A DNA stretch of 64,000 nucleotides from CAWBRT01 sp963696525 (GCA_963696525.1 CAVOKO010000008.1:496001-560000), one strand, 5' to 3'. Counted from the stretch's first letter, positions 1-9,769 are shown. The notes: generated by a model from the letters alone, not told the origin. Translations and numbers: made by a program.

Positions 1-837
1 TTCCCGCAAAGCCGCCAATTGCTGCTCGGCTATGACAAGTTCCGGATTCTGTCCGGTGGCAAACGAGCTCATGGCATGCAGCTGAACTTCCTTACCAGCA
101 ATTTGGGCCTTCAAAGTCGCAACCGTCTGGATTGCGCCCCGCGACTGAGCATCCAGTTGCAGCAGACCCGTTCTTTCCTGAGTCTGCTTCATCTTCTGCT
201 CTGCCATAGTCAGGTCGTCCTTTGTTTGGCGGAGCTGCTCCTCGAAAAATATTCTGCGCTGCGAATTCTCGCCGAGCACCATGCGCTGGTTCAAGGTGTG
301 CAACTGTTCGACGTATTCATTCGCAAGATCCGCGGCGCGTTTCGGGTCCGAGTCCTCGACGGCGACCTTAATAACTCCCTGCGTGCGCATAGGGGACAGA
401 GTCGTGCGGGACTCCAGTTCTTTGCGCGCATCCAACATGGTCTTCTTGCGGTAGAGTGCCTTCAGATTGAACTTCTCAATCAGGCCGTTCTGGATCGATT
501 CGCTCTTCAGCATTGCGGTACAGAGATCAACCGGGCTCTTCATCCCGAGATTGCTGCCGAGACTAGCAAGCGCCCCGAGTTGTCCCATTACCATGTTCGC
601 CAAAGACTGGCTTTGCTGCGGAGGCACAATGACCGTTGTGCCGGTATATCTAACCGGCAGAAGCAGGCTGATGATCACGGCGATCAACGTGCCTAAGATG
701 GTGAACTTGGCAACGATGTCCTTTCGTCGGCATAGAGTTGTGGCCAGCTCTAGAAGGCGTCCGGAAGATCCCCCAGTGATGGAGTCGCTGACGATTGGCT
801 CCGTCGGGTCAAAGATGTGATCGCGTTCATGTGCCAT
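1..837 (-). CDS. Wzz/GNVR-type polysaccharide chain-length determinant (partial, 3' end outside window)
   Basis: The open frame runs from ATG at 837 to the window edge, giving 279 codons with no stop. A hydrophobic segment near residues 42-61 follows a short cytoplasmic N-terminus. A periplasmic region follows, with a long charged, glutamine-rich stretch (about residues 150-260) that looks coiled-coil, as in Wzz/PCP co-polymerases. These proteins sit in the inner membrane and set polymer length. GAGGAG lies about 13 nt before the ATG. The gene starts 39 bp after the Wza-like gene, so the two are probably co-transcribed. A C-terminal BY-kinase domain, as in Wzc-type proteins, cannot be excluded because the end is missing. 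Confidence 0.85.
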   Translation of the reverse strand, partial: MAHERDHIFDPTEPIVSDSITGGSSGRLLELATTLCRRKDIVAKFTILGTLIAVIISLLLPVRYTGTTVIVPPQQSQSLANMVMGQLGALASLGSNLGMKSPVDLCTAMLKSESIQNGLIEKFNLKALYRKKTMLDARKELESRTTLSPMRTQGVIKVAVEDSDPKRAADLANEYVEQLHTLNQRMVLGENSQRRIFFEEQLRQTKDDLTMAEQKMKQTQERTGLLQLDAQSRGAIQTVATLKAQIAGKEVQLHAMSSFATGQNPELVIAEQQLAALRE

Positions 838-876
838 AGACCGAATACGACTCCTCGGGAAGGGTCCCCCGCCGGG

Positions 877-3414
877 CTAATACCCAGTAACCACTGCCAG
901 GCTAGCAGCTCCGATTGCGAATTGTGAGAACAACTGGGACCACTGCTGCACAGCCTGGAGGCGATTCCCTCTGAGAACCTTAGGCGGAATGACGATGATG
1001 TCACCGGGAAGGACGTGCAACGAATCAAACCCACCACTCCATAATCCCGAAGTTCTGTCCTTGCTGATTACTGAGCCGTCGGCTCGAATCAGAAAGGCGT
1101 GCTTACGATCCGCTTCCCTCGTACCCTGCCCTGCCAACCGCAGATAATCGCCCACGCGCTTGCCGGAGCTGAAAATATAGGAACTCTGGTTGGCAACAGC
1201 GCCCACCACGTTGACCGTGTTCGGCATGTTCGGAATTGCCAAGCGGTCCCCATCCTCAAGCGGCAGTGCCGGAAGGGCATTCACGCCCGTAGCTGAAGGG
1301 CGCAGCTCCAACACCATGCGACCGCTCGCCCGTAATTCATGCAGCGTTTTGACCAGCACACCCCCTGACGCCCCTCCTGAAGCCAAGCTCAGTTCCATAT
1401 TGCGAATTGTCGTATCCAATCCACGTTGCTGCTCTACGCGCAGGGACTCGCGAGTGAAATCGGTCCCATATAGGTAAGCCGCTGGAGTTAACCCGCCTGC
1501 CCGCTGCACCATCGTACGCAAATTGTCGCCCGGCTCAGCCCTGTAGACGCCTGGCGCGCGTACCTCTCCCTCGAGGCGAACGAACTTGCTCCGCCGCGCC
1601 ATCGGAACCTGGAGATCTCTCTGGGAAAAGATCGTCACAACGTCTCCGGGCATAAGGGCGAGGTTCTGGGATTCGTCGTGGTCTAGCACCAAGCGTCCAA
1701 GGCCAAAAGGCAGAAGCCGCGTCGTAAGATCATCTGGATTCAGTCTTTGGATCACCGCGTAATCCCAGTTGATTTCCGGAGCGCTGCGTCTGATGTCGAT
1801 GGCGGCGCCTTCGGCTCCTCGCGGACGCGGAGCGGTCCTGCCCAGCTGCGAGCCCGGAAGTATTGACTCCTGCCCTGTCGCGAAAGGCTGATTGTTGGCT
1901 TCTTGAGCCGCCGTCGCCCCGCCAAGCGTCTGCGCCTGTGACACGTCCCTCGCCCCCGTCTCCGCCCCGGGCGTTTGACCTGGACCCGATGCCTGCATTT
2001 GCTGCGGAAGCCCCGGTTGCAACTGAAGCTGCTGCTGATTTGGTAATTGCTGCCGTTGCTGCGCGGTCGGTGCGGCCGCCTGGTTCAGTTCTTCCCAAGT
2101 GCGGGGCGCGCCAAGGGCTGGGGATTGGCTGCCGAGAAGGTTCTGGTTCCGCCAGTACTCGCGCGTGAGCAGAAACTCCCGATTGGGAATCAAGTCCCGT
2201 AGCTTCATCCCCTCTCGCCAGGGATAGCGGCCCGGATTCGCGACATTGCCGCGGATGGTCACGGCATTCTCAAACTTCGGCACAATAGAAATAACCTGAA
2301 CAATGTCACCATCCTTCAGCTCTCGCGCCAGCCCGCTCTGATCAAGTGTAAACTCCTGGATCGCGCGTATGCGATGCTCGTCGATTCTCTCCACGACCGC
2401 TTTCTGCGCATCGGCGACCGTATTCAGGCCTCCCACCATCGCGAGGGCGTCACCAAGCGTTGTCTTGCCCTTCAATTCGTAAATGGCCGGAGTCTGAATG
2501 GAGCCGGTCATCGCAACAACGGGACCGACAGGAGGGATGAATATCACGTCTCCCGGTTGCAGATGTACGTCCTTCGATTTGTCGCCCTTCAGCAGGAACT
2601 CATAGAGATCAAACTCGACCACGACGTTGCCGTCACGCTTGAGCTGGATATTGCGCAGCGAACCCTGTGGATTCGGCCCGCCCGAGGCGAACAGCGCGTT
2701 TAGCAGCGTACTGAACGACCCTATTGTGTAGCTACCGGGCCGGCGGGCATAGCCGACGACATAGATCTGTATGGAGCGGAGATGGCCCATGCTGACTGTC
2801 AAATCGAAATTCTTATAGACCTTGCCGATCTCCGCTTTGAGCAGCGGCGCCAGATTGTCGTACTTAACGCCGGCAACTGTCACCGATCCAACCTGCGGGA
2901 AATAGATCTGCCCGGATCGATCGACTGTGGTCGTCAGTTCGACGTTAAGTTGTCCCCACACGCGCACGCTTAGTTCGTCACCGGGACCAAGCACGTAATC
3001 GGCAGATACGGGAATGCCAGCGACAGGGGCAAAGGTGCTGGGAACGTCTTGGAAGAGACTGCTGCCGAAGATCGGCAGTCTGATCCCGGTTGACTCCAGG
3101 ACGAAACGCTGAAATTCGGTGAGAGGCGCAGGCGGGTTAGTGCTACGTTTGGTCGTCTCGCTAACTTCGGTGAAACCTCGGTCATCATAGTGCTGTGCGG
3201 CGGGAGGGTGAACCGCGATGTCCAACGGCGAGTACTGCCCGCCGGCGCCTCCGCCGCAGCCGGGCAGCGAAGGGTTGTTCATGCAATCGCTTGTCGTCCC
3301 GCCATTTCCAGACTGCCCTCCCAAAGCGCCAAACGACGCTCCCGCGCCCGCCTGGGCGAACCCAAGCGAAGTTAAGCAGACCAATACCAGCAAAGTGTAG
3401 CAATAATATTTCAT
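877..3414 (-). CDS. Wza-like polysaccharide export outer-membrane protein with SLBB domains
   Basis: 845 residues from the ATG at 3414. That start opens a clear signal peptide (hydrophobic residues 5-18, cleavage near FAQAG); an upstream in-frame start would bury it. A poly_export domain (VLGPGDELSVRVWG) is followed by several SLBB-type beta-grasp repeats that recur through the protein (for example GDVIFIPP, GDIVQVI, GDVVTIFSQ and the C-terminal GDIIVIPP). Family members form the outer-membrane exit channel for EPS or capsule. It is more than twice the length of E. coli Wza, and a Q/P/G-rich low-complexity linker at about residues 440-525 splits the SLBB array. Such long multi-SLBB versions are common outside Proteobacteria. 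It pairs with the Wzz-like gene just downstream. Confidence 0.88.
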   Translation of the reverse strand: MKYYCYTLLVLVCLTSLGFAQAGAGASFGALGGQSGNGGTTSDCMNNPSLPGCGGGAGGQYSPLDIAVHPPAAQHYDDRGFTEVSETTKRSTNPPAPLTEFQRFVLESTGIRLPIFGSSLFQDVPSTFAPVAGIPVSADYVLGPGDELSVRVWGQLNVELTTTVDRSGQIYFPQVGSVTVAGVKYDNLAPLLKAEIGKVYKNFDLTVSMGHLRSIQIYVVGYARRPGSYTIGSFSTLLNALFASGGPNPQGSLRNIQLKRDGNVVVEFDLYEFLLKGDKSKDVHLQPGDVIFIPPVGPVVAMTGSIQTPAIYELKGKTTLGDALAMVGGLNTVADAQKAVVERIDEHRIRAIQEFTLDQSGLARELKDGDIVQVISIVPKFENAVTIRGNVANPGRYPWREGMKLRDLIPNREFLLTREYWRNQNLLGSQSPALGAPRTWEELNQAAAPTAQQRQQLPNQQQLQLQPGLPQQMQASGPGQTPGAETGARDVSQAQTLGGATAAQEANNQPFATGQESILPGSQLGRTAPRPRGAEGAAIDIRRSAPEINWDYAVIQRLNPDDLTTRLLPFGLGRLVLDHDESQNLALMPGDVVTIFSQRDLQVPMARRSKFVRLEGEVRAPGVYRAEPGDNLRTMVQRAGGLTPAAYLYGTDFTRESLRVEQQRGLDTTIRNMELSLASGGASGGVLVKTLHELRASGRMVLELRPSATGVNALPALPLEDGDRLAIPNMPNTVNVVGAVANQSSYIFSSGKRVGDYLRLAGQGTREADRKHAFLIRADGSVISKDRTSGLWSGGFDSLHVLPGDIIVIPPKVLRGNRLQAVQQWSQLFSQFAIGAASLAVVTGY

Positions 3415-3945
3415 GTCGATGATTGAGCTTGAAAATGCTTTACGCCTGTCGCTCAAAATGCACGCTATTCCCAAGTTCTGAAAGGCACTGAGACATCTAC
3501 GCAAGCTGAACGTCAACACTCTGTCATGCCTCACGGTCGAAAACGCTAATGGGATGTTCTACCGCACAGTATCCTGAGCTGTCGGCAAAAGCTAATGTCA
3601 CTTTGCCCGCAGCTCCGCTCGCAAAACGTAGCATAGCCAACCGACCGCCCGAATCGCGCCTTGCGGGCGAACGAACTGGTTGGTGTTCTCGAATCAATCT
3701 GAATTGCCGACGTTAAGGATAACCGAACTAGCACCCACTGGAAAGCTGAATTTCGTTGATGAGAAGATTTACCCTACTCCACCTGCCCAACTGTGAAAGC
3801 GCATTTCACCGATACTCCTTATCTCCCGTGCTCCGAGCACCGTTCCCAAACCCCGCGTTGCCGATGGCTTTCCGCTTCGCGAACATGGACACGGCAAATC
3901 CCGGCAAAGAACCGAGAGGCAGGGATTCTTTCTATGCGACCTCGT
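3415..3945. other. 531-bp intergenic gap between rmlA and the Wza-like gene
   Basis: No convincing gene is seen on either strand; the short open frames here lack ribosome sites and family resemblance. The gap is unusually long for this locus, so the Wza/Wzz pair may have its own minus-strand promoter. I could not pick one with confidence (a TTGACG lies at 3511-3516 but has no good -10). No terminator hairpin with a U-tract was seen after rmlA. Confidence 0.4.
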
Positions 3946-4896
3946 TCAACGCCTTTCCGGAATAACCCGGGGGCTTCCATTCGGAGCCGGTCCGACTCCT
4001 CCGCCGGCAGATTGTGTAAATGCCGACTGCGACTCATCCAACACTTGAAGCAGATAGTGACCATACCCGCTCTTCAGCAGCGGCTGAGCAAGTTCTTCCA
4101 GCCGTGCGGCATCGATGTACCCCATGCGGAAGGCAATCTCCTCTGGAGAAGCGATTTTCAGCCCCTGCCGCTTCTCGAGCATGGCGACATACATTGAGGC
4201 TTCCAGCATAGAATCGTGAGTGCCGGCATCCAGCCACGCCATGCCGCGGCCGAGGCAGATCACCTTCAGGAGCTGCTTGTCGAGATAGATCCGATTCAAA
4301 TCCGTGATCTCTAATTCGCCGCGAGCAGAGGGCTTGAGAGACTTGGCATACTCTGCGGCTTGCCCGTCATAAAAGTACAGGCCGGTAACGGCATAACGGG
4401 AACGAGGTCTCGCGGGCTTCTCCTCCAGACTTATGACTCGACCTGTGGAGTCGAATTCCACGACACCACAAGAACTGGGATTGGCGACCGGGTAGGCGAA
4501 GACAACGGCGCCTTCGGAGATTCGGGCCGCGTCTTCCAGAATCTGGCGCATCTCATTGCCGTGAAAGATATTGTCACCCAGCGCCAGCGCGCACGGCTCA
4601 TTAGCGATGAACTCTTCGCCTATGATAAGCGCCTGTGCCAATCCATCCGGGCTTGCCTGCACGGCATACCGGAAGTTCATCCCCCAGAGCTTGCCGTCGC
4701 CCAAAAGATCGGCAAAGCGCGGCAGGTCCTGCTCGGTCGAGATCACCAGGATGTTCTGGATTCCGGCGAGCATGAGCAGGCTGAGCGGATAGTAGATCAT
4801 GGGCTTGTCATATATCGGCAAGAGCTGTTTGCTGACGGCGCGGGTAGCCGGATGAAGCCGCGTGCCCGATCCCCCCGCCAGAATAATGCCACGCAT
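3946..4896 (-). CDS. rmlA: Glucose-1-phosphate thymidylyltransferase
   Basis: 316 residues. Makes dTDP-glucose from dTTP and glucose-1-phosphate, the first step to dTDP-linked 6-deoxyhexoses. The nucleotide-binding start MRGIILAGGSGTRLHP and the following KQLLPIYDKPMIYYPLS are diagnostic of RmlA. The ATG at 4896 is fixed by an AAAAGGAG site 6 nt upstream. The C-terminal tail (GGGVGPAPNGSPRVIPERR) extends past the usual ~290 residues. rmlB lies 97 bp upstream in the same orientation. No rmlC or rmlD is present, so here the product more likely feeds the FdtA/FdtB branch encoded near 27-28.5 kb than L-rhamnose, unless rmlC and rmlD lie elsewhere. Confidence 0.95.
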   Translation of the reverse strand: MRGIILAGGSGTRLHPATRAVSKQLLPIYDKPMIYYPLSLLMLAGIQNILVISTEQDLPRFADLLGDGKLWGMNFRYAVQASPDGLAQALIIGEEFIANEPCALALGDNIFHGNEMRQILEDAARISEGAVVFAYPVANPSSCGVVEFDSTGRVISLEEKPARPRSRYAVTGLYFYDGQAAEYAKSLKPSARGELEITDLNRIYLDKQLLKVICLGRGMAWLDAGTHDSMLEASMYVAMLEKRQGLKIASPEEIAFRMGYIDAARLEELAQPLLKSGYGHYLLQVLDESQSAFTQSAGGGVGPAPNGSPRVIPERR

Positions 4897-4993
4897 AGGC
4901 TGCTCCTTTTGCCCTACCGGCCGAGAGCCACTTGCGATGGTTGCCCTCGGTCGCTTACCTTTCGAATGCCCTGGTCCCGCCCGCCCGCCGCTG

Positions 4994-6082
4994 TCAGGCC
5001 CCGCCTGAAACTCCCCGGTCCTGATAATTGAGCGCGATCCACTCTTGGTAGGATCCCGATTGAACATCCTCAACCCAGGCTTGATTCTTCAGGTACCACT
5101 GGACTGTCTTCTGCAAATTAATTTCGAAGCTTTCGCGCGGTGCCCAGCCCAGCTCACGGCGAAGCTTGGTGCTGTCAATCCCGTAGCGGCGGTCATGCCC
5201 GGGACGATCGGGAACGAATGTGATCAGCTCCGAATGGCTGCCCAGGCGGGCATTGGGACGCAATTCATCGAGCAGACGGCAGAGGGTCCGCACGAGGTCA
5301 ATGTTGCTTAGCTCGTTCCCGCCCCCTATGTTGTACGTATTCCCAGGTTTGCCCTTGGCAAGCACCTTTCGGAGGCCCGCGCAGTGATCGAGTACGTACA
5401 GCCAATCACGGACGTTCTTGCCATCGCCATACACCGGCAGCGGTTTGGCCGCCAGCGCGTTGACCACCATCAGCGGAATCAGCTTTTCCGGGAATTGCAG
5501 CGGCCCGTAATTGTTTGAACAATTGGTAGTGATGGTGGGCAGCCCGTAGGTGCTGTGGTAGGACCTTACAAAATGATCCGATGCAGCCTTGGAAGCGGCA
5601 TAGGGGCTGTTGGGGCAATAGGGCGAGGTCTCTGTGAACGGCGGTTCCGCCGGACCCAACGAGCCGTATACCTCGTCCGTGGAGATATGAAGAAAGCGAA
5701 AACTGGCACGCGCCTCCGGCGGTAGCTGCTTCCAATAGCGCAACACCTCTTCCAGCAAATGGAATGTTCCCTGGACGTTGGTCGCTAAGAATTCGGCGGG
5801 ACCGAGGATGGAGCGATCAACATGGCTTTCAGCAGCCAAGTGGACGACTGCCCGCGGCGAGTACTTGGCGAGCGCTTCACGAACCAGTTCGAAGTCATTG
5901 ATATCGCCGCGAATGAAGATGTGACGGGGATCATCTTTCAAAGATGCAAGATTTTTCCGGTTGCCCGCATAGGTGAGCTTGTCCAGATTGACGACCTCGC
6001 TGCCTTCGTAGCGAATCCATTCCAGAACGAAATTAGAGCCGATAAACCCGGCCCCTCCGGTGACGAGGATGCAGTCGTCCAT
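4994..6082 (-). CDS. rmlB: dTDP-glucose 4,6-dehydratase
   Basis: 362 residues, cytoplasmic extended SDR enzyme converting dTDP-glucose to dTDP-4-keto-6-deoxyglucose. The NAD-binding motif TGGAGFIGSNF is at the N-terminus. The catalytic STDEVYG motif and the YAASK motif (Tyr-Lys pair) are intact, with HLAAESHVDRSI typical of RmlB. Start chosen at ATG 6082, which has GAAGAGAA just upstream and puts the Rossmann motif at residue 9; a longer frame to 6148 adds unrelated sequence. The product is the substrate of FdtA, encoded about 22 kb upstream in the same locus. Confidence 0.95.
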   Translation of the reverse strand: MDDCILVTGGAGFIGSNFVLEWIRYEGSEVVNLDKLTYAGNRKNLASLKDDPRHIFIRGDINDFELVREALAKYSPRAVVHLAAESHVDRSILGPAEFLATNVQGTFHLLEEVLRYWKQLPPEARASFRFLHISTDEVYGSLGPAEPPFTETSPYCPNSPYAASKAASDHFVRSYHSTYGLPTITTNCSNNYGPLQFPEKLIPLMVVNALAAKPLPVYGDGKNVRDWLYVLDHCAGLRKVLAKGKPGNTYNIGGGNELSNIDLVRTLCRLLDELRPNARLGSHSELITFVPDRPGHDRRYGIDSTKLRRELGWAPRESFEINLQKTVQWYLKNQAWVEDVQSGSYQEWIALNYQDRGVSGGA

Positions 6083-6386
6083 ACAATTCTCTTCGCTGCG
6101 AGATCCCGCTAAAGACGAGCCGGGCCTCAACGGGTGACACGCACTCATGCCAAGCTGGACTTAACCTCGGCCACCGCAGTCGAGCGCTTTGTCGCCGCTG
6201 AAAAACCAGAGTTGTCTTTAATTCTCTGTTTGCCGCCCAAAATAGGAAAAGCCACAGTAGCAGACCAAGCTAAGCTTGTCGTGCTGCTTATGGCCTATGC
6301 CGTTCAAGGCTAACTTCTTGAACTGTACCGAATGCTGCTCTTATGAGCCGAGAGCTATCGTCTAGATTGTCGTCGAAATAATTAAT
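6083..6386. other. 304-bp intergenic gap between the transaldolase gene and rmlB
   Basis: No gene, tRNA or strong hairpin recognised on either strand. It may hold a minus-strand promoter for the rmlB-rmlA pair, but no convincing -35/-10 pair was found. Confidence 0.35.
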
Positions 6387-7172
6387 TCACGCGGTCGCCA
6401 CATCTTCCATTTCCCGAGAAGATGGCTTAGCCTTATCCGCCTTCTCGTGGGAAGGCGTCAGTTCGAACCCGGCTCTTTGCGCATCGTTGAAGAACATCTT
6501 TACCGTCTCCAGCGAGAACTCATGCAGGTCTTTCCCCACAGATTTCAACTTTCGTAACAGATCATGCGTGACTGTAATCACGTGACAACCAATGGTATCT
6601 GCCTGGAAGACATTCAACAACTCGCGCGGGCTCGCCCAGATAAGCTCCACCTGCGGATAATTGCGCAACCAGCGAACCGCCTCGGCCATCATCGGCACTG
6701 GATCGCGACCGGTATCAGCTACCCGGCCGGCAAACACGGAAAGATAAGAAGGCGCCCCCCCTTGCAACCATTCGGCAGCCTCCTTCACCTGCTCCAAACT
6801 CATCATGGCCGTTACGTTTAGCCTCACTCCGGCCCGTGCCAAGCGTCGAACCAGCGCTCCTGAGCTCTCCCCTCGCGTGTTCATCACCGGAATCTTGACG
6901 ACTACTAGCTCCCCCCAGGAGGCAATTTGCAATGCTTGCCATTCCATCTGCTCAAAATCATCGGCAAACACTTCGAACGAAATCGGCCGGTCAGGGACAA
7001 CACGCAGAAGCGTACGCGCATACTCGGCGTAATCGGTTACGCCTGCCTGCTTCATCAGCGTCGGATTAGTCGTAAAACCCTTAATCAGCGGGTTCCTGTA
7101 CCATTCCAAAATACCGTTAAGATCAGCGCCATCCGCAAAGATCTTCACTTTCAAATTCTCTAATCGGCTCAA
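6387..7172 (-). CDS. Transaldolase family protein (TalB/MipB-like)
   Basis: 261 residues. Starts at TTG (7172) with a GGGGAGG site about 7 nt upstream. The barrel motifs KIFADGADL, the GFTTNPTLM strand and VVVKIPVMN (Schiff-base lysine in VKIP) match small transaldolases. It could move a dihydroxyacetone unit to make sedoheptulose-7-phosphate. That is the substrate of the GmhA isomerase encoded two genes upstream, so a precursor role in heptose synthesis fits. An acidic/charged C-terminal tail (about residues 240-261) extends beyond the catalytic core. Fructose-6-phosphate aldolase is the main alternative within the family; the motifs seen do not decide. Confidence 0.85.
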   Translation of the reverse strand: MSRLENLKVKIFADGADLNGILEWYRNPLIKGFTTNPTLMKQAGVTDYAEYARTLLRVVPDRPISFEVFADDFEQMEWQALQIASWGELVVVKIPVMNTRGESSGALVRRLARAGVRLNVTAMMSLEQVKEAAEWLQGGAPSYLSVFAGRVADTGRDPVPMMAEAVRWLRNYPQVELIWASPRELLNVFQADTIGCHVITVTHDLLRKLKSVGKDLHEFSLETVKMFFNDAQRAGFELTPSHEKADKAKPSSREMEDVATA

Positions 7173-7379
7173 GAACCACCCTCCCCTAAGAGTAATAGCA
7201 AGCCGGAAAACAGCAACTTTAGTCTAGCCTCGGTTATCGGCTATTGACCGGTTCCTAGCTTCTACTTATAACTTTCTGACTTCCATTCTGCTGGCGGGAT
7301 CCCTGCACATTCGTCATTGAACCCAGGGTACTTCCCACGGTACTGGCCACAAGCCGAACCAACGAAAGTCATTGCCCGT

Positions 7380-8282
7380 TCAGTGCTGACCGACCACTCG
7401 TTCGAGGAACCGACGGCATTCATCACCTATCTCTGGATCTCTGAGTCCAACTGCTACCGAAGCCTCTAACAATCCAAGCTTGTTGCCTGCATCATAGTGG
7501 TCGCCTTCAAAACAGAACGCATACAGACGAAAGCTTCGGCAATAAAGAGCCAACGCATCGGTGATTTGGATCTCATTGTTTCGATCCGGTCTGACCTGTT
7601 CGAGACAGTCGAAAATCTCCGGCTCAAACAGATATCTCCCAAACACACCAAAGTGTGAGGGGGCAGACTCGGGTGCCGGCTTTTCCACTAATCCTTCAAC
7701 GAGATACAGTAGTCCCTCCAACGGGGAATCGTCAACAGGAACAATTTTCAGTATGCCGAAGCGGCATAAATCGCTCACCCCCACCTTGCGGGTGGCTATG
7801 TATGATCCCCGGAAACGCTCGTAACTGTTCATGAGCTGCCGCAAGCAGGGCTGGCGGGCCAAGATCAGCGCATCCGGCAAGATCATGGCGAAGGATTCGC
7901 CACCTAGCAGGCTACGGGCACAACCGACGGCATGTCCCAGCCCCAGCGGTTGATCCTGCTGAACGATACGAACTGTTGCACAGCTCGCCAGGGAGCGGAT
8001 CCGCTCCGCCTCCTCACCACGCCCGTGCTGTTCCAACACGGTCTCGAGCGGCAGGTCGCGACGGAAATACTCCACAATGGTCTTCCTGCCCGGCGCCACC
8101 ACGAAAATGATCTCTTCAATCCCGCTGGAAACAGCCTCCTCAACCGCAAATTGAATCAGCGGTTTGGTGCCGACCGGCAGCAGCTCTTTGGGCACCACCT
8201 TGGTCATTGGCAACAGCCGCGTGCCCAAGCCGGCAACCGGAATGACTGCTTTGCGAATACGCCTGACAGAAGAAGAATTCAC
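7380..8282 (-). CDS. galU: UTP-glucose-1-phosphate uridylyltransferase (GalU-like)
   Basis: About 300 residues from the GTG at 8282; the open frame extends to a GTG at 8345, and neither start has a clear ribosome site. The motif AVIPVAGLGTRLLPMTKVVPK and VEKP near residue 190 are typical of GalU, which makes UDP-glucose. It lies inside the heptose gene set and no HddC-type guanylyltransferase is nearby, but the motifs argue for GalU rather than a heptose nucleotidyltransferase. A TGATATAAT extended -10 at 8367-8375 suggests its own promoter; that would place the transcript start near 8360 and favours the inner GTG. Confidence 0.88.
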   Translation of the reverse strand: MNSSSVRRIRKAVIPVAGLGTRLLPMTKVVPKELLPVGTKPLIQFAVEEAVSSGIEEIIFVVAPGRKTIVEYFRRDLPLETVLEQHGRGEEAERIRSLASCATVRIVQQDQPLGLGHAVGCARSLLGGESFAMILPDALILARQPCLRQLMNSYERFRGSYIATRKVGVSDLCRFGILKIVPVDDSPLEGLLYLVEGLVEKPAPESAPSHFGVFGRYLFEPEIFDCLEQVRPDRNNEIQITDALALYCRSFRLYAFCFEGDHYDAGNKLGLLEASVAVGLRDPEIGDECRRFLERVVGQH

Positions 8283-8366
8283 ACGTTCAGCCCGAACTGG
8301 GCAGCCGTCGCTCTGATGTGCAATCCGTAACGGCTTAGAAAGCACCAGTTCTCAAACAGATCGGAG

Positions 8367-8375
8367 ATTATATCA
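8367..8375 (-). promoter_or_regulatory. Extended -10 promoter element ahead of galU
   Basis: Read on the minus strand this is TGATATAAT, a perfect extended -10 (TGN-TATAAT), in the short gap between the gmhA-like gene and galU. No good -35 is seen at 16-18 bp, which extended -10 promoters tolerate. It implies an internal transcription start within the EPS locus. Confidence 0.5.
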
Positions 8376-8430
8376 AATCGTTGCTGGAACTAACTTGCTT
8401 CAGAGCCAGTCCTGCAACCGCCAAGCCTGC

Positions 8431-9027
8431 CTACCGTGTCGATTCCCATTTCATTTCCGCGACCTTCAATCGTGGGTGGGAGACAAGCAGGTGCCATACC
8501 AGTGCCTGAAATGACTCCGTGTGCGGGGTGACGGTCGCAGGATTGGCCACACGGACCAGCGCACAGGCGTCGGCCACCTGGGCGGTGAAGCCGCCGTCGC
8601 GACCCACCACGCCGCAAACCTTAGCCCCCGTCTCTTTGGCGCACTGCAACGCGCGGACTAAGTTGACGCTGATGTTCTTTTTGGCATCTCCGCCCCCTAC
8701 GGAAAAGACAAAGACCATATCCTTGGCGTTGATGCGACTGCCGCGGAGCCAGTTGGCATAGGTGGTGTCCCAACCATCGTCGTTGGTGCGGGCGGTGAGT
8801 TCGGAGACATTGTCGCTGGGAGTGTAGGCCTCCATTCCCCCAATCTTGCGAAAGTCGCAGACGGCATGGGAAGCGTGGCCAGCCCCTCCGCCTACACCAA
8901 GAACAAAGAGCCTTCCACCGTGATTACGGGTCTCCAATAGAAGATCGACCATGCGCTCGATCACATCGCGGTCCAGTTGTTTCAGAACCTCGACCGCCTC
9001 TTGTAGATATTGGTCCGTATAAGTCAT
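8431..9027 (-). CDS. gmhA: SIS-domain sedoheptulose-7-phosphate isomerase (GmhA-like)
   Basis: 198 residues, a single SIS domain. The GRLFVLGVGGGAGHASH loop and VFSVGGGDAKKN match GmhA, which turns sedoheptulose-7-phosphate into D-glycero-D-manno-heptose-7-phosphate in the cytoplasm. Starts at ATG 9027, with a weak AGGTGAGG site rather far upstream. The order hddA-gmhB-gmhA in the same orientation supports a heptose role. The GmhA assignment rests on fold motifs plus context; other phosphosugar isomerases share the SIS domain. Confidence 0.86.
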   Translation of the reverse strand: MTYTDQYLQEAVEVLKQLDRDVIERMVDLLLETRNHGGRLFVLGVGGGAGHASHAVCDFRKIGGMEAYTPSDNVSELTARTNDDGWDTTYANWLRGSRINAKDMVFVFSVGGGDAKKNISVNLVRALQCAKETGAKVCGVVGRDGGFTAQVADACALVRVANPATVTPHTESFQALVWHLLVSHPRLKVAEMKWESTR

Positions 9028-9088
9028 TACGTTTGTAGGTTACCTCACCTTAGTTGTAGTCAACCAGAAAAACCATGAGCAATAGCGC

Positions 9089-9769
9089 CTAGCTTCGGTG
9101 CGAAACGGAATTTCTGTTTGGCCGCTCGCCATCCGCTTCTTCAACCGCTTGCCCACTTCGCATGGCTACCATCTGCCGCTTGATGCTTGCCGCCGCATCA
9201 GCCAGGGTGGGAACCATAAAGTCAGGCTGAATACCCCGTTTCTCCAACGCATCAAGAATGTAAGGTTTTGCCTGACCAATGAAGATGGTGCGGGTGCCGG
9301 CGGCACGCCCAGCCTCGATATCGGTAATGCCGTCTCCGATCATGTAGCTTGTCTGTAGCCGGATGCCCAATTCTCGGGCCGCTTGCAGCAGGAGTCCTGG
9401 ATGTGGCTTCCGGCACCCACAGTGCGCCCGGTATTGCGGCACTACTGCCTCGGGATGGTGCAGGCAGTAGTACACGCCGTCCAACTTGCCGCCGAAAGCG
9501 GCAACACCGTCATGCATTTTCGTCGTTACGCGGTCAAGCAATGCGGGCGTAAACTTGCCCTTGGCGATTCCAGGCTGATTGGAAACAACCACCACCAACA
9601 GACCGAGCTGGTTGAACTCGGCGATGGCATTCCCTGCTCCTGGCGCAAGCGTGAACTCATCAGGCGAGTTCGGCGAATCTACCGTGCCGAATTCGGCGTT
9701 ATATACGTAAAGGTTTATGACCCCGTCACGATCCAGGAATACTGCGTCGCGCTTGACGGATGACTTCAA
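9089..9769 (-). CDS. gmhB: D-glycero-D-manno-heptose bisphosphate phosphatase (HAD family, GmhB-like)
   Basis: 226 residues. The HAD motif I DLDRDGVIN-type sequence (FLDRDGVINLY) is at residues 11-21, the SNQPGI motif II follows, and CGCRKPHPG gives the zinc-binding cysteine loop and motif III seen in GmhB. Motif IV is GDGITDI. It removes one phosphate from heptose bisphosphate. The ATG at 9769 overlaps the hddA stop by 4 bp (ATGA), indicating translational coupling to the kinase that makes its substrate. Confidence 0.9.
   Translation of the reverse strand: MKSSVKRDAVFLDRDGVINLYVYNAEFGTVDSPNSPDEFTLAPGAGNAIAEFNQLGLLVVVVSNQPGIAKGKFTPALLDRVTTKMHDGVAAFGGKLDGVYYCLHHPEAVVPQYRAHCGCRKPHPGLLLQAARELGIRLQTSYMIGDGITDIEAGRAAGTRTIFIGQAKPYILDALEKRGIQPDFMVPTLADAAASIKRQMVAMRSGQAVEEADGERPNRNSVSHRS

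Noticed and set aside
19..820. Plus-strand open frames opposite the Wzz-like gene
   Set aside because: The minus strand gives a clear Wzz-type membrane protein with a ribosome site; the plus frames have no family resemblance.
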